Of a stretch of DNA of 64,000 bases, positions 49,483 through 60,741 are shown in pieces (positions within the stretch are counted from its first letter, which is position 1; every line of letters starts with the position of its first letter). The stretch is from Andreprevotia lacus DSM 23236. GTDB taxonomy: Bacteria; Pseudomonadota; Gammaproteobacteria; Burkholderiales; Chitinibacteraceae. A model generated the notes under the pieces. It saw nothing but the letters and a program-made list of their open reading frames with translations, ran no database searches and was not told the DNA's origin. Made by a program: the position numbers and the translations under genes. The stretch is from contig NZ_FWXD01000010.1 in the NCBI RefSeq assembly GCF_900176275.1, positions 108,336 through 172,335 on the forward strand, written 5' to 3'.

Positions 49483-50487
49483 TTACTGCGAGAGCGCGCT
49501 CGACAGCAGCTTGGCCGTGATGTTCACAATGGGGATGACGCGCTCGTAGGCCATGCGCGTGGGGCCAATGACGCCCAGCGTGCCGACGATCTCGCCATTG
49601 GCTTGATAGGGGGCGGTAATCACCGAGCAATCGCCCAGCGGCTCCAGGCCCGATTCACCGCCGATGAAAATCTGCACGCCCTCGGCCGCGTGGCCGAGTT
49701 CGAGCAGTTGCAATAGTGCGGTCTTGCGTTCGAACAATTCAAACAGCTGGCGCAGGCGCTGCATGTTGCTGGCCAGATCATCACTGTTGAGCAGATTGCG
49801 CTCGCCCGAAATCAGCAGCTGGTCGTTGCTGCCGGGTGCTTGGCCTTCGTGGTTGAGCAGGGTGACCATTTCGCGCTTGAGCGCAAAGACTTCGGTCTCG
49901 ACAAAGGTGCGCAAATGGCTCAGCGTGCGGCCGGCACAATGCTGATTGAGGAAATTGGCAGCCTCGATCAGCTGCATCGGTGCTAGCGGCGTATCGGTAT
50001 GCAGGATGCGGTTTTGCACATCGCCATCGTTGGTGACGATGATGAGCAGGATGCGGTTGTCCGACAGGCGCAAAAATTCGACGTGCTGCAGCAGCACTTC
50101 CTGCCGCCGCCCCATCACGACGATGCCGGCAAACTGCGTGAGCTGCGACAGCATCTGCGAGGCAGCTGCAATGCTGCGCTGCGGATTGTCGCTGGGCAGG
50201 CTGGCCGACAGCACGGCAACCGGGTCCAGCAGCTCGCGCTGCTGCGCGATCATCAGCGAATCGACAAAGAAGCGGTAGCCGCGCGCAGTGGGCACCCGGC
50301 CGGCCGAAGTATGCGGGCTGGCGATGAAGCCCAGGTCTTCCAGCTCGGCCATCACATTGCGGATGGTGGCGGGGCTGACTTCCAGCCCGGTGGACTGGGC
50401 AAGCGTCTTGGAGCCGACTGGCTGGCCATCGGCAATATAGCGCTCGACCAGACTGCGCAGCAGGATTTGGGCACGTTCGTTCAACAT
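49483..50487 (-). CDS. hrcA: Heat-inducible transcription repressor HrcA
   Basis: A 334-aa protein; start ATG 50487 (MLNERAQILLRSLVERYIADG). The N-terminal winged helix has the typical QPVGSKTLAQSTGLEVSPATIRNVMAELEDLG region, and the GAF-like C-terminal half ends GVIGPTRMAYERVIPIV. HrcA represses groE and dnaK through CIRCE sites. No CIRCE inverted repeat was seen in the window, so its targets lie elsewhere. nadK and recN are downstream in the opposite direction, the usual betaproteobacterial neighbourhood, with one extra gene between. Confidence 0.95.
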   Translation of the reverse strand: MLNERAQILLRSLVERYIADGQPVGSKTLAQSTGLEVSPATIRNVMAELEDLGFIASPHTSAGRVPTARGYRFFVDSLMIAQQRELLDPVAVLSASLPSDNPQRSIAAASQMLSQLTQFAGIVVMGRRQEVLLQHVEFLRLSDNRILLIIVTNDGDVQNRILHTDTPLAPMQLIEAANFLNQHCAGRTLSHLRTFVETEVFALKREMVTLLNHEGQAPGSNDQLLISGERNLLNSDDLASNMQRLRQLFELFERKTALLQLLELGHAAEGVQIFIGGESGLEPLGDCSVITAPYQANGEIVGTLGVIGPTRMAYERVIPIVNITAKLLSSALSQ

Positions 50488-50595
50488 GGCGACCATTCTA
50501 ACGGCTGTCCGCACACTGCGGCGAGTGCGCCGGTGGGTATATCTGCTAGATCAAGCCAGGGCCGCGAAATACAAGAGGGTCTGCGGCTTACCGCG

Positions 50596-52128
50596 CTATT
50601 GTCGGGCCAGCGCCATGCGCGGGAATACGCGCTTGAGCCAGCTTTCAGCGGCAAGATCGCCCTCGGTGCGGGCCAGATAGTCAAAACCCAGCTGCGCACA
50701 TTGCTCGGAGAGTTCAGGCATCAGGTAAGCGGCCTCCTGCAGCTTGTCCAGCCCGTTGCCATTTTTTTCGGCCAGCAGGATGCGGCCATGCAGCAGTGAC
50801 GCCTTGCCGAACGGCCCGCCGGCACACTGTTGCAAATGCGCCAGTACGGCCTTGGCGCGACTGCTGTGGCCGTGTTCGGCTTCAAGCTGGGCCAGCTCGT
50901 GCAGCGCCATCACGTCCAGGTTGTCCAGCGGTTGCTGCGTCAGCTCGGCCAGCCGGGTCTTGCCGGTGCGCCTGGTGTGGTGATGTTTTTGCCAGTTGGC
51001 GCGCTCATCCTCCCACCACTTGAGGTCGTATTTGTTGATCAGCCGCGTGCACAGCTCGCCCAGCAGGTCTTCGGCAGCGGTTCTGGGCGCCGCTTCGGGC
51101 AGCCTGGCCGGCTGGCCCAGCGCACGCAGACGATCACGCAGGCAGGGGTGGGTATCGTGCAGGTCGGAATTCTGCAGCAGCAGTTCGTCCAGCCGCGCCT
51201 GCAATGCCCATTGTTCGCGACTCATCGTGAATGCTTTCTTCATTGCGGCGTGCGGCATGAAGGCCGGCGTGGCGCGGTCGTCGGCTTGCGCATACAGCTT
51301 GGGCCAGAAGGTGTCTTCCAGCCATGGTGACATCAGCGCGGCACGGGTCAGCCCATTGGCCAGATGTTGCGCACCGATCAGATGGGCTGCTGCTGCGTCG
51401 GCCTCGTATTCATTCTGTCTTGCCAGCACAAAGGTATGGGCGTTGAAATAGGGCGCGATCCGGTTGAGCCAGTTGGCCATCAAACCGTTGATGAAGTTGT
51501 CCTCACGATTCCCGTCGACCCGCTCCTGCAGCGCGTTGAACATCAGCCGCTGGCGGTAGACCCACGCGTCGGCGGAGCCATGCTTGCCGGCCAGCAGACC
51601 ATATTCATGTGCGATGAGCGCCAGCATTTCCTTGGGCGTACAGGCCAATAGCAGTGGCAGGCCCAACACCAGATGATTACTGTGTCCGCCAAACAGGCCC
51701 AGCCGGGGCAGCTGGAAGACCGTTGCGCTCATCGAGTTATCGATGACGACGCGGTGTATATGCGGTGCCTTGAGCTTGCTGCGCAGCTTGTCGAGCAACT
51801 TGAACAGCCGGGGTGCTTCCTTGCGCGTGATCTCGATACCCTTGGGGGCGTCCAGCCGGATCAGCGCCATGCGTACAGTGATGAACAGCACGGGAATGCT
51901 GGCCGCAACCAGCAATAACAACAACTCCACCATGCGGATGATCATGTGCTGGTTTTCAATCATCCATACGGCAAACCAGCCGATCGCCACGATCAACAGC
52001 AAACTAAGGCCCAGCAGCAGATAGGCGGACATGCTGACCAGCAGCACCTTGAGCTTGAAGCTCCCCGGGTTGCGCCTGGCGTCGGATTCAAGCCGGTGCA
52101 CCAGGTCTTCGTAATCGGTGTCGAACAT
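50596..52128 (-). CDS. M48-like membrane protein with a lost zinc ligand
   Basis: A 510-aa protein (ATG at 52128, MFDTDYEDLVHRL). It has two adjacent N-terminal membrane helices (about residues 27-57 and 65-95) and then the M48 peptidase core. The active-site motif reads HEYGL (residues 174-178) where M48 needs HExxH: the second zinc-binding His is Leu178 (CTG on the coding strand). The downstream Glu ligand motif NEYEAD is present. The C-terminal part has helical TPR-like repeats. Either the enzyme is a pseudo-peptidase, or metal binding is changed. It lies between hrcA and nadK. Confidence 0.8.
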   Translation of the reverse strand: MFDTDYEDLVHRLESDARRNPGSFKLKVLLVSMSAYLLLGLSLLLIVAIGWFAVWMIENQHMIIRMVELLLLLVAASIPVLFITVRMALIRLDAPKGIEITRKEAPRLFKLLDKLRSKLKAPHIHRVVIDNSMSATVFQLPRLGLFGGHSNHLVLGLPLLLACTPKEMLALIAHEYGLLAGKHGSADAWVYRQRLMFNALQERVDGNREDNFINGLMANWLNRIAPYFNAHTFVLARQNEYEADAAAAHLIGAQHLANGLTRAALMSPWLEDTFWPKLYAQADDRATPAFMPHAAMKKAFTMSREQWALQARLDELLLQNSDLHDTHPCLRDRLRALGQPARLPEAAPRTAAEDLLGELCTRLINKYDLKWWEDERANWQKHHHTRRTGKTRLAELTQQPLDNLDVMALHELAQLEAEHGHSSRAKAVLAHLQQCAGGPFGKASLLHGRILLAEKNGNGLDKLQEAAYLMPELSEQCAQLGFDYLARTEGDLAAESWLKRVFPRMALARQ

Positions 52129-52280
52129 GGCGGCGGTGTGAACGAAGGATGAGGGCATTCTAAATGCTAAATCAGCCTGACATGTGACTGTCATGCAAGT
52201 GCGCAGCGGTTTCATGCGCCAAGTTGCCGCAATGGGGCCGCGCTATGGTTAAATTCGCCATCTGCTACGAGAGCGAACTG

Positions 52281-53156
52281 ATGCAAAGCCTGTTCAAGAC
52301 GATTGCGCTGGTGGCGCGCCACAATACGCCTGCCATCGGTGAACCGCTGCGGCGTCTGGCCGCAATGCTGGAAGGCATGGGTGTCAAGGTATTGATCGAC
52401 GAAGCTGCGGCCAGCGAGCACGCTATTACCACCCATCCATCCGTCGCGCGTGACGCCATCGGCAAGCTGGCCGATCTGGTCATCGTGCTGGGGGGCGACG
52501 GCACCATGCTGGGGGTGGCCCGCCTGTTGGCGCCATACCGTATTCCACTGATCGGCATCAATCAGGGCCGGCTCGGTTTCATGACCGATATCCCGCTGGG
52601 TGACATGGAGCGCGTGGTGGCGGAAATGCTCGGCGGCGCCTTCGTGCCCGAAGAGCGCATCCTGCTGGAAACCACGGTGATTCACGATGGGGTTGAGTCC
52701 GGCCCCTATCTGGCGTTCAACGATGTGGTATTCAGCCGTGGCTCGACCGGTGCGATGATCGAGTTTGAAACCTTCATCGACCGGCAGTTTGTCTACAGCC
52801 AGCGCTCGGATGGTCTGATCGTCAGCACGCCCACTGGCTCGACGGCCTATTCGCTGGCCTCGGGAGGGCCGATCATGCACCCCAGTTTGCCGGCACTGGC
52901 GCTGGTGCCGATCTGTCCGCAATCGCTGTCCAACCGTCCCATTGTGGTGAACGACAACTGCGAGGTCGAATTCCTGCTGACACGCTCGGCCGACACGCGC
53001 GTGTATTTCGATAACCAGTCCGACTGCGAGCTGAAGGAAATGGATCGCGTGCTGATCCGCCGCTACCGCAACACGCTGCGCATCCTGCACCCGGAAGGGT
53101 ACAACTATTACGACATGCTCCGTGCCAAGCTGCATTGGGGCCAGAAGCTGATGTGA
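52281..53156 (+). CDS. nadK: NAD kinase
   Basis: A 291-aa enzyme that phosphorylates NAD+ to NADP+. Start ATG at 52281 (MQSLFKTIALVARHN) gives the family length and N-terminus; earlier in-frame ATGs at 52224 and 52245 are possible. The catalytic GGDGT is at about residues 73-77 with NDVVFSRG and TPTGSTAYSLASGGPI after it. It is followed 10 bp later by recN, as in many proteobacteria. Confidence 0.96.
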   Translation: MQSLFKTIALVARHNTPAIGEPLRRLAAMLEGMGVKVLIDEAAASEHAITTHPSVARDAIGKLADLVIVLGGDGTMLGVARLLAPYRIPLIGINQGRLGFMTDIPLGDMERVVAEMLGGAFVPEERILLETTVIHDGVESGPYLAFNDVVFSRGSTGAMIEFETFIDRQFVYSQRSDGLIVSTPTGSTAYSLASGGPIMHPSLPALALVPICPQSLSNRPIVVNDNCEVEFLLTRSADTRVYFDNQSDCELKEMDRVLIRRYRNTLRILHPEGYNYYDMLRAKLHWGQKLM

Positions 53157-53166
53157 GCCACCGGCC

Positions 53167-55360
<2,194 letters not shown>

Positions 55361-55440
55361 GAATTTTGCAGCATCAGGCGACGGTGTAGACTGCGTGAGT
55401 TGTTTTGCTCACAGAAAAGTAGTCGTGGAGGAGATCACGC

Positions 55441-57207
55441 ATGAACAAGTTGCTGTTGCCGCTGATGCTGGCTGCCGTTGGTGCACACGCCGAATCGGTG
55501 GTGTTCGAAGAGACGTTTGACAAGGATCTGGGTGCCTGGGTAGGCCAGGGCGGCGATGGCTCGGTGCCTATGCACGTCAGCATCGTCGATGATCCGCTGG
55601 TTGCCGGAAACAAGGTTGGCCGGTTCGATCAGCCGGTAAACAGCGGCGACATCTTCACCAAGCAGACTTTCCCGGCGGGCAAGTACAAGATTTCCTTCGA
55701 TTATCTTGGCACTTGTTCCTCCAACTGCGGCGCTACGCTGGGCATTCATATAGGTTTCCCGGGCAACAAGGAATACTGGATCGCCAGTACAGCGCGCGGT
55801 TTTCCGAATACGCTGAGCGACAACGGCAAGTGGAACCATTACGACTTTGAGTTCACTGCCAAGTTTGATTTCCACATGACGTGGGAGCAATGGGACAGCG
55901 CCAAGGGCAAGGGCAAGGATGCCTATATCGACAACCTGAAGCTGACCAGCCTTGGCGGCGGCGCTGCAGCAAGCGAGGCGCCCAAGGTCAAGGTGGTGAC
56001 CGGTGGTGCACCGGCGCCGAGCAAGCCGCAACTGGTGACTTATTTCACCGCCTGGGGCAAGGGTAACGGCTATTGGGTGAAGAATATCGAGACCAGCGGC
56101 GCCGCCGACAAGGTCACAGTGATTGAATATGCTTTCGGCAACGTCGATGGCAAGAAGTGCGTGGTCGGCGTGGACAAGGCCGGCGTGGGCGCCGCCTCGG
56201 ACGACTACTGGGATGCCATCCCGGCGGCCAACACGCTGGACGGTCAGGAAGACAAGGGTGACAACGGCCTGTTCGGCCACTGGAACCAGCTCAAGCAGCT
56301 CAAGAAGAAGCACCCGAACCTCAAGGTGGTGATCAGCCTGGGTGGCTGGACCTGGTCCAAGTACTTCTCTGATGCCGCGCTGCCGGAAAACCGCGTTGCC
56401 TTTGTCAAGTCGTGCGTTGATGCCTACATCAAGGGCAATGTGCCGACCCGCGACGGCAAGCTGGCTGAAGGTCTGGCTGCCGGCGTGTTCGACGGCTTCG
56501 ATATCGACTGGGAATACCCGGCTGCAGCCGGCAACGACGGCAACATCGTGCGTCCGGAAGATACTCAGAACTACACCGCACTGCTGGCCGAGTTCCGCAA
56601 GCAGCTTGATGCCGTCAAGCCGGGTTATCTGCTGACGATTGCCTCGCCGGCACCGTCGAGCAAGACCGATCTGATCGAGTTCGAGAAGATTCCACTCTCG
56701 CTGAACTGGATCAACCTGATGACCTATGACTTCAACGGTCCTTGGTCCAACGTCACCGGCCCGCATTCCACGCTGATCGGCAGCGCCAAGGACAAGGTGT
56801 CCATTGATGCAACCGTGAAGGATCTGACCGGCCGTGGCGTACCGTCGAACAAGATCGTGCTGGGCGTGCCGTTCTATGGCTATGGCTGGACGGTCGACAA
56901 CACCGACAATGGCGGCATCTATCAACCGGCCAAGGCCAAGGCCAAGCTGGCAGGTGCGACGGAAGAGGGTACTGCCGGTTACTACCTGCTCAAGACCATG
57001 CCGGGCAAGGTGTTCCGCGACGACAAGACCAAGGCCATGTGGAAGCTCAATGGCAAGGATGTCTGGACCTATGACGATCCTCAGCTGCTGAAGGACAAGA
57101 TCGAGTTCGTGAAGAGCCAGAAGCTGGGTGGCCTGATGGCCTGGGAGCTGAGCGGCGATCGCGATGGTGAACTGGTCGGCACCATCTACGACAATCTGCT
57201 CAAGTAA
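55441..57207 (+). CDS. Secreted GH18 chitinase with N-terminal binding domain
   Basis: A 588-aa secreted enzyme. A Sec signal peptide covers residues 1-17 (MNKLLLPLMLAAVGAHA). Residues about 20-180 are a beta-sandwich module of carbohydrate-binding type, with a linker of Ala/Pro/Ser at 182-195. The GH18 barrel follows with SLGGWTWSKYF and the catalytic DGFDIDWEYP, where Glu358 is the proton donor; MTYDFNGPW and the final GLMAWELSGDRDG are also typical. It hydrolyses chitin. The ribosome site is GGAGGAG, 9 bp before the ATG. Confidence 0.96.
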   Translation: MNKLLLPLMLAAVGAHAESVVFEETFDKDLGAWVGQGGDGSVPMHVSIVDDPLVAGNKVGRFDQPVNSGDIFTKQTFPAGKYKISFDYLGTCSSNCGATLGIHIGFPGNKEYWIASTARGFPNTLSDNGKWNHYDFEFTAKFDFHMTWEQWDSAKGKGKDAYIDNLKLTSLGGGAAASEAPKVKVVTGGAPAPSKPQLVTYFTAWGKGNGYWVKNIETSGAADKVTVIEYAFGNVDGKKCVVGVDKAGVGAASDDYWDAIPAANTLDGQEDKGDNGLFGHWNQLKQLKKKHPNLKVVISLGGWTWSKYFSDAALPENRVAFVKSCVDAYIKGNVPTRDGKLAEGLAAGVFDGFDIDWEYPAAAGNDGNIVRPEDTQNYTALLAEFRKQLDAVKPGYLLTIASPAPSSKTDLIEFEKIPLSLNWINLMTYDFNGPWSNVTGPHSTLIGSAKDKVSIDATVKDLTGRGVPSNKIVLGVPFYGYGWTVDNTDNGGIYQPAKAKAKLAGATEEGTAGYYLLKTMPGKVFRDDKTKAMWKLNGKDVWTYDDPQLLKDKIEFVKSQKLGGLMAWELSGDRDGELVGTIYDNLLK

Positions 57208-57230
57208 GCACGATAGCACGATAGGTCGAA

Positions 57231-57264
57231 ATGAAAACGGGGCGCTGCGGCGCCCCGTTTTCAT
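57231..57264 (+). terminator. Chitinase terminator
   Basis: A perfect 15-bp stem (ATGAAAACGGGGCGC 57231-57245, GCGCCCCGTTTTCAT 57250-57264) with a TGCG loop. The GC core is flanked by AAAA and TTTT, giving a strong intrinsic terminator in both directions. It isolates the chitinase from the peptide-biosynthesis operon. Confidence 0.95.
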
Positions 57265-57856
57265 TACAGCAGTCTGTTGCCTTGATCGAGCCATGCAAGA
57301 AAGTGGTGATGTGGCTGGATGAGGGGTGAACCCGGCTTGGCTGCGCGGCCTGACGCGCAGATTGGGCACTTCAAATCCCTGGTTTTTCTACACCCTGCAT
57401 GAGAGCAAGCGCGATTTCCGGGAAAGTGCTTACCGTTACCCGGGGCTGCATGAATCGCGAAGTGGTGAGCTGTTTCACACGGCTGCTTGAACTATTGATT
57501 TTGTGCGTCGCAATATTATCTGGCGACATCTCCCTTGTTTCCGGAAAATTTCGACACATTTGTGTAAGTTACTTACAAAAAGGTATGTTCGCCGGATTAG
57601 TCTGAATCCCTCATTGCTGTGCCTTGAGCCGCATTCAGTCTTGATTTTGGCAATAAATACCATTTGGTATCTTAATTCTTTCTGATATTCGGTTGTATAG
57701 ACGATTAAATGAAAGTATTTGGTAATTTAAAGTTTAATTAACTTAATAAGTATAAACATACGTGTAATGTTCTCCGCCTAGTATTGCGCCGCAACAAAGG
57801 GGGCCTCCTCTTCGTTTATCAACGAACTCAGGCCGGCGGCCAGAAGGTGGAAAGAC
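57265..57856 (+). promoter_or_regulatory. AT-rich regulatory region ahead of the NRPS operon
   Basis: About 590 bp with no credible gene and a clear drop in GC compared with the rest of the window. It contains two perfect palindromes, GTAAGT-T-ACTTAC (57564-57576) and ATACCA-TT-TGGTAT (57657-57670). The second lies in the spacer of a possible promoter, TTGGCA (57647-57652) to TCTTAA (57670-57675). A good ribosome site (AGAAGGTGGAAAG) precedes the first gene. These elements are candidates for control of the peptide operon. Confidence 0.6.
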
Positions 57857-59188
57857 ATGACTCACCGTTATGAAGCGCTGAAGAAGCGCGAATCCAATGC
57901 CCGCACTTATGCGGCGACATTTGAAAGTGTTTTCGAATACGGCAATGGCGCCCGCATCTGGGACAGCAATGGCCGCGAGATCATCGATTGCCTGGCCTGC
58001 GCGGGTGCGTTGCCGCTGGGGCACAATCACCCGGAAGTCCGCGATGCAGTGATCTCCTTCCTGCAATCGGGCCACATGTTGCAGGCGCTGGATCTGACCA
58101 CGCCGGCCAAGTCGGATTTCGTAGACCAATTGTTCGCGCTGCTGCCCGCGGAGTTTGCGGCCAACGCCAAGATCCAGTTCTGCAGCCCGAGCGGTTCGGA
58201 TGCCGTTGAAGCGGCGATGAAGCTGACCCGCATTGCAACAGGGCGTCACCCCATCATTGCCTTCCACGGTGCCTATCACGGCATGACCAGCGGCGCGCTG
58301 GCCGCCATGGGCAATCTGGGGCCCAAGACCGGCCTGTTGTCGGCTGCTTCCGGCATACACTTTGCACCGTACCCGTACAGCTTCCGCTGCCCCTTTGGCA
58401 GTGATGGCAGCCAGACCGAAGAGCTGTCGATCAACTATCTGGAAAACCTGCTGAACGACCCTGAGAGCGGCATTCCGACCCCGGCAGCGGTGATCGTCGA
58501 AGTGGTGCAGGGCGAGGGCGGCTGCATTCCCGTGTCCGATGCCTGGCTGCGTGCGCTGCGCTGGGTTACCCGTGATCGCAACATTCCGCTGATCATCGAC
58601 GAAGTACAAAGCGGCTTTGGCCGCACCGGGTCGATGTTTGCGTTCGAACGCGCCGGCATCACGCCGGACGTGCTGGTGCTCTCCAAAGCGCTGGGCGGTG
58701 GCTTCCCGCTGGCCGTGGTGGTGTACAACAAGCAGCTTGATGCATGGACACGCGGCATGCACGCCGGCACCTTCCGTGGCAACCAGATCGCCATGCTGTC
58801 GGGCCGCAAGACCATGGAAATCATCACACGCGACAACCTGAGTCAGCACGCAGCCCAGATGGGTGATGTACTGATGGATGGCCTGCGCGAAATTGCCAAC
58901 CGCTTCCCGGTGCTGGGTGATCTGCGCGGCCGTGGCCTGATGATCGGTGTCGAGGTCATCCGCCCGAGCGATGAGGTCTACCCGGGGCCGCAGGACGGCG
59001 ACATGGCGCGCCGCATCAAGATGGAAGCATTCGCCAACGGTCTGCTGCTGGAAACCGGCGGTCGCCACGGTGCGGTGCTGCGCTTCCTGCCGCCGCTGAT
59101 CGTGACCGCTGCCGATGTCGGCGCGATTCTTGATCGTTTCGAAGCGGCCGTTGCGGCAGCTGTTCACAAGAGTCTGGTGCCGGCATGA
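57857..59188 (+). CDS. Diaminobutyrate-type class III aminotransferase
   Basis: A 443-aa PLP enzyme. The sequence follows the L-2,4-diaminobutyrate:2-oxoglutarate aminotransferase (EctB/PvdH-like) pattern: ALPLGHNHPEVRDAVISFL, KIQFCSPSGSDAVEAA, AFHGAYHGMTSGALAAMGN, IIDEVQSGFGRTG and the PLP lysine in LSKALGGGFPLAVVV (Lys277). It would make diaminobutyrate from aspartate semialdehyde for the peptide product. It overlaps the next gene by ATGA (59185-59188). Ectoine genes ectA and ectC are absent, so a peptide role is preferred. Confidence 0.88.
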   Translation: MTHRYEALKKRESNARTYAATFESVFEYGNGARIWDSNGREIIDCLACAGALPLGHNHPEVRDAVISFLQSGHMLQALDLTTPAKSDFVDQLFALLPAEFAANAKIQFCSPSGSDAVEAAMKLTRIATGRHPIIAFHGAYHGMTSGALAAMGNLGPKTGLLSAASGIHFAPYPYSFRCPFGSDGSQTEELSINYLENLLNDPESGIPTPAAVIVEVVQGEGGCIPVSDAWLRALRWVTRDRNIPLIIDEVQSGFGRTGSMFAFERAGITPDVLVLSKALGGGFPLAVVVYNKQLDAWTRGMHAGTFRGNQIAMLSGRKTMEIITRDNLSQHAAQMGDVLMDGLREIANRFPVLGDLRGRGLMIGVEVIRPSDEVYPGPQDGDMARRIKMEAFANGLLLETGGRHGAVLRFLPPLIVTAADVGAILDRFEAAVAAAVHKSLVPA

Positions 59189-60726
59189 GGCGTGAATGGC
59201 TGGCCGGTACCGCGCCGCACGGTGACGGCCTGATGCAGCCCGAGGCGCTGCATGTGGTCACCACGCAGGGTAGCCACGTTACCGGCGCAGCGCCGTTCTT
59301 CGTGCTGCGCAGCAATGATGCATCGTGGCCCGAAGCGGCGCTGCTGCTGCGCCATCTGGCCAATATCGCGCCGGTCTGCCTGATTGAAGTGCAGGACACC
59401 AGCCTGTTTCGCACGCTGGAAGGCTTGGCCGCGCATGTGATGGCTGAAATGCGCAGCTGGAAAACGGACGGAGCACCTTACCGCTTTGCCGGCCTGGGCT
59501 CCGCAGCCCTGTTGGCGTATGAAGTCGCACGGCAGGCGCTGATGCGTGATGAGCCGGTCGGCTTTGTCGGCGCGCTGGAGCTGCCGGGTGCAGTTGCTGG
59601 TGTCTGGTCCGATTGGGCGGCGCAGTACCAGCTGGAGCCGTTGCCGCTGACCGTACACTGGTTCGGCACTACGCCCGATGCTGCGGGCAGCCTGCCGCAG
59701 CGCATGGCCGGGCTGGCTGGCAGCAGCCTGCGGCAGCACCTTGACAGCGGCCAGGGCCATGCTGCGGCGGATGCCTGTGGCGATGAACTGGTGCGCTGCG
59801 TGGCAGAAGTACCGGCGGCCAGCCGAGCCACCCCGGCCGAACTGGCGTATTCGTCGCTGATGACCATCCAGTCGCCACGCCAGCCTGCAGAGCCCTATTT
59901 CTGCGTGCCGGGTGCCGGTGCCAGCGTGTTCGATTTTCTGCCGCTGGCCAGCGCCATGGGCAGCCAGGTGGCGGTGCACGGCCTGCAATCGCGTGGCATG
60001 GACGGCAATCTGCTGCCCTTCGGCAATATCGAGGCCGCAGTACAGGTGCATCTGCGTGAAATCGAGCGTGTCGCACCGCGCCAGCCGCTGCATCTGGTTG
60101 GCCATTCGTTCGGCGGCTGGGTGGCTTTCGAGCTGGCACTGCGCTTGCAGGCGCAGGGCCGCATCGTGCGCTCGCTCACCCTGCTCGACAGCGAAGCGCC
60201 TGGCCTCAGCAGCCGGGTAGGGCATGAGTACTCCCGCGTGGAGGCGTTGATGCTGCTGGTCTGGCTGTATGAGCAAGCGTCCGGCCAGCCACTGGAGCTG
60301 ACCGCAGAACAGTTCGAGACTGCAGGCCATGCAGGGCAGCTGCAATTGCTGCATCGCCAGTTGGTCAAGGTGGGCCTGATGCCGGCGCGTTCCGTGCCTG
60401 AGCATCTGCGCGGTACCTTGCGCAGCTTCGAGGCAGCGATTCGTACACGTTACCAGCCGGTCGGCACCTTTAACGGTGTTGCACGGCTGGTGCTGGTGCG
60501 TGGCAGCAATGAATTCGGTGATAGCGCCACCCGGCGCATGCAGCAGGCGTTTGAAGGCTGGCAAAACCTGGCCCCGGGGCTGGAGCTGCGCATCGAAAAG
60601 GGCAATCACGTCACCCTGCTCAAGTCTCCGCATATCGATTCGGTTGCGCACTGGATGAAAACAGACGTGCCCAATCCGGTGCCGCACAGCGGCCCCGTTC
60701 ATCATGGTTATCGGTTCGCCATTTAA
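59185..60726 (+). CDS. Tandem thioesterase; first domain lacks the nucleophile
   Basis: A 513-aa protein of two alpha/beta-hydrolase thioesterase domains of the NRPS type. The C-terminal one (about 225-500) has GHSFGG with Ser308, and a His in the late GNHVTLL, so it is active-looking. The N-terminal one (about 20-200) has AGLGSAALLAYE where AGHSFGGxVAYE is expected: the nucleophile Ser becomes Gly105, and the oxyanion-side glycines become Ala. It is probably inactive. A free-standing double thioesterase of this kind is not a form I recognise. It is translationally coupled to the aminotransferase and lies 15 bp before the MFS gene. Confidence 0.85.
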   Translation: MRREWLAGTAPHGDGLMQPEALHVVTTQGSHVTGAAPFFVLRSNDASWPEAALLLRHLANIAPVCLIEVQDTSLFRTLEGLAAHVMAEMRSWKTDGAPYRFAGLGSAALLAYEVARQALMRDEPVGFVGALELPGAVAGVWSDWAAQYQLEPLPLTVHWFGTTPDAAGSLPQRMAGLAGSSLRQHLDSGQGHAAADACGDELVRCVAEVPAASRATPAELAYSSLMTIQSPRQPAEPYFCVPGAGASVFDFLPLASAMGSQVAVHGLQSRGMDGNLLPFGNIEAAVQVHLREIERVAPRQPLHLVGHSFGGWVAFELALRLQAQGRIVRSLTLLDSEAPGLSSRVGHEYSRVEALMLLVWLYEQASGQPLELTAEQFETAGHAGQLQLLHRQLVKVGLMPARSVPEHLRGTLRSFEAAIRTRYQPVGTFNGVARLVLVRGSNEFGDSATRRMQQAFEGWQNLAPGLELRIEKGNHVTLLKSPHIDSVAHWMKTDVPNPVPHSGPVHHGYRFAI

Positions 60727-60741
60727 ATACAGGTTCATCCA

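Noticed and set aside
55435..57369. Minus-strand 644-codon frame opposite the chitinase
   Set aside because: Antisense to a well-supported chitinase; no motif or ribosome site.
57371..57700. Small frames in the region before the peptide operon
   Set aside because: Short, no ribosome site, no conservation visible; the stretch is better read as regulatory DNA.
57857..59188. Reading the aminotransferase as ectoine biosynthesis EctB
   Set aside because: ectA and ectC are absent and the gene is coupled to a thioesterase in an NRPS operon, so a Dab supply role fits better.
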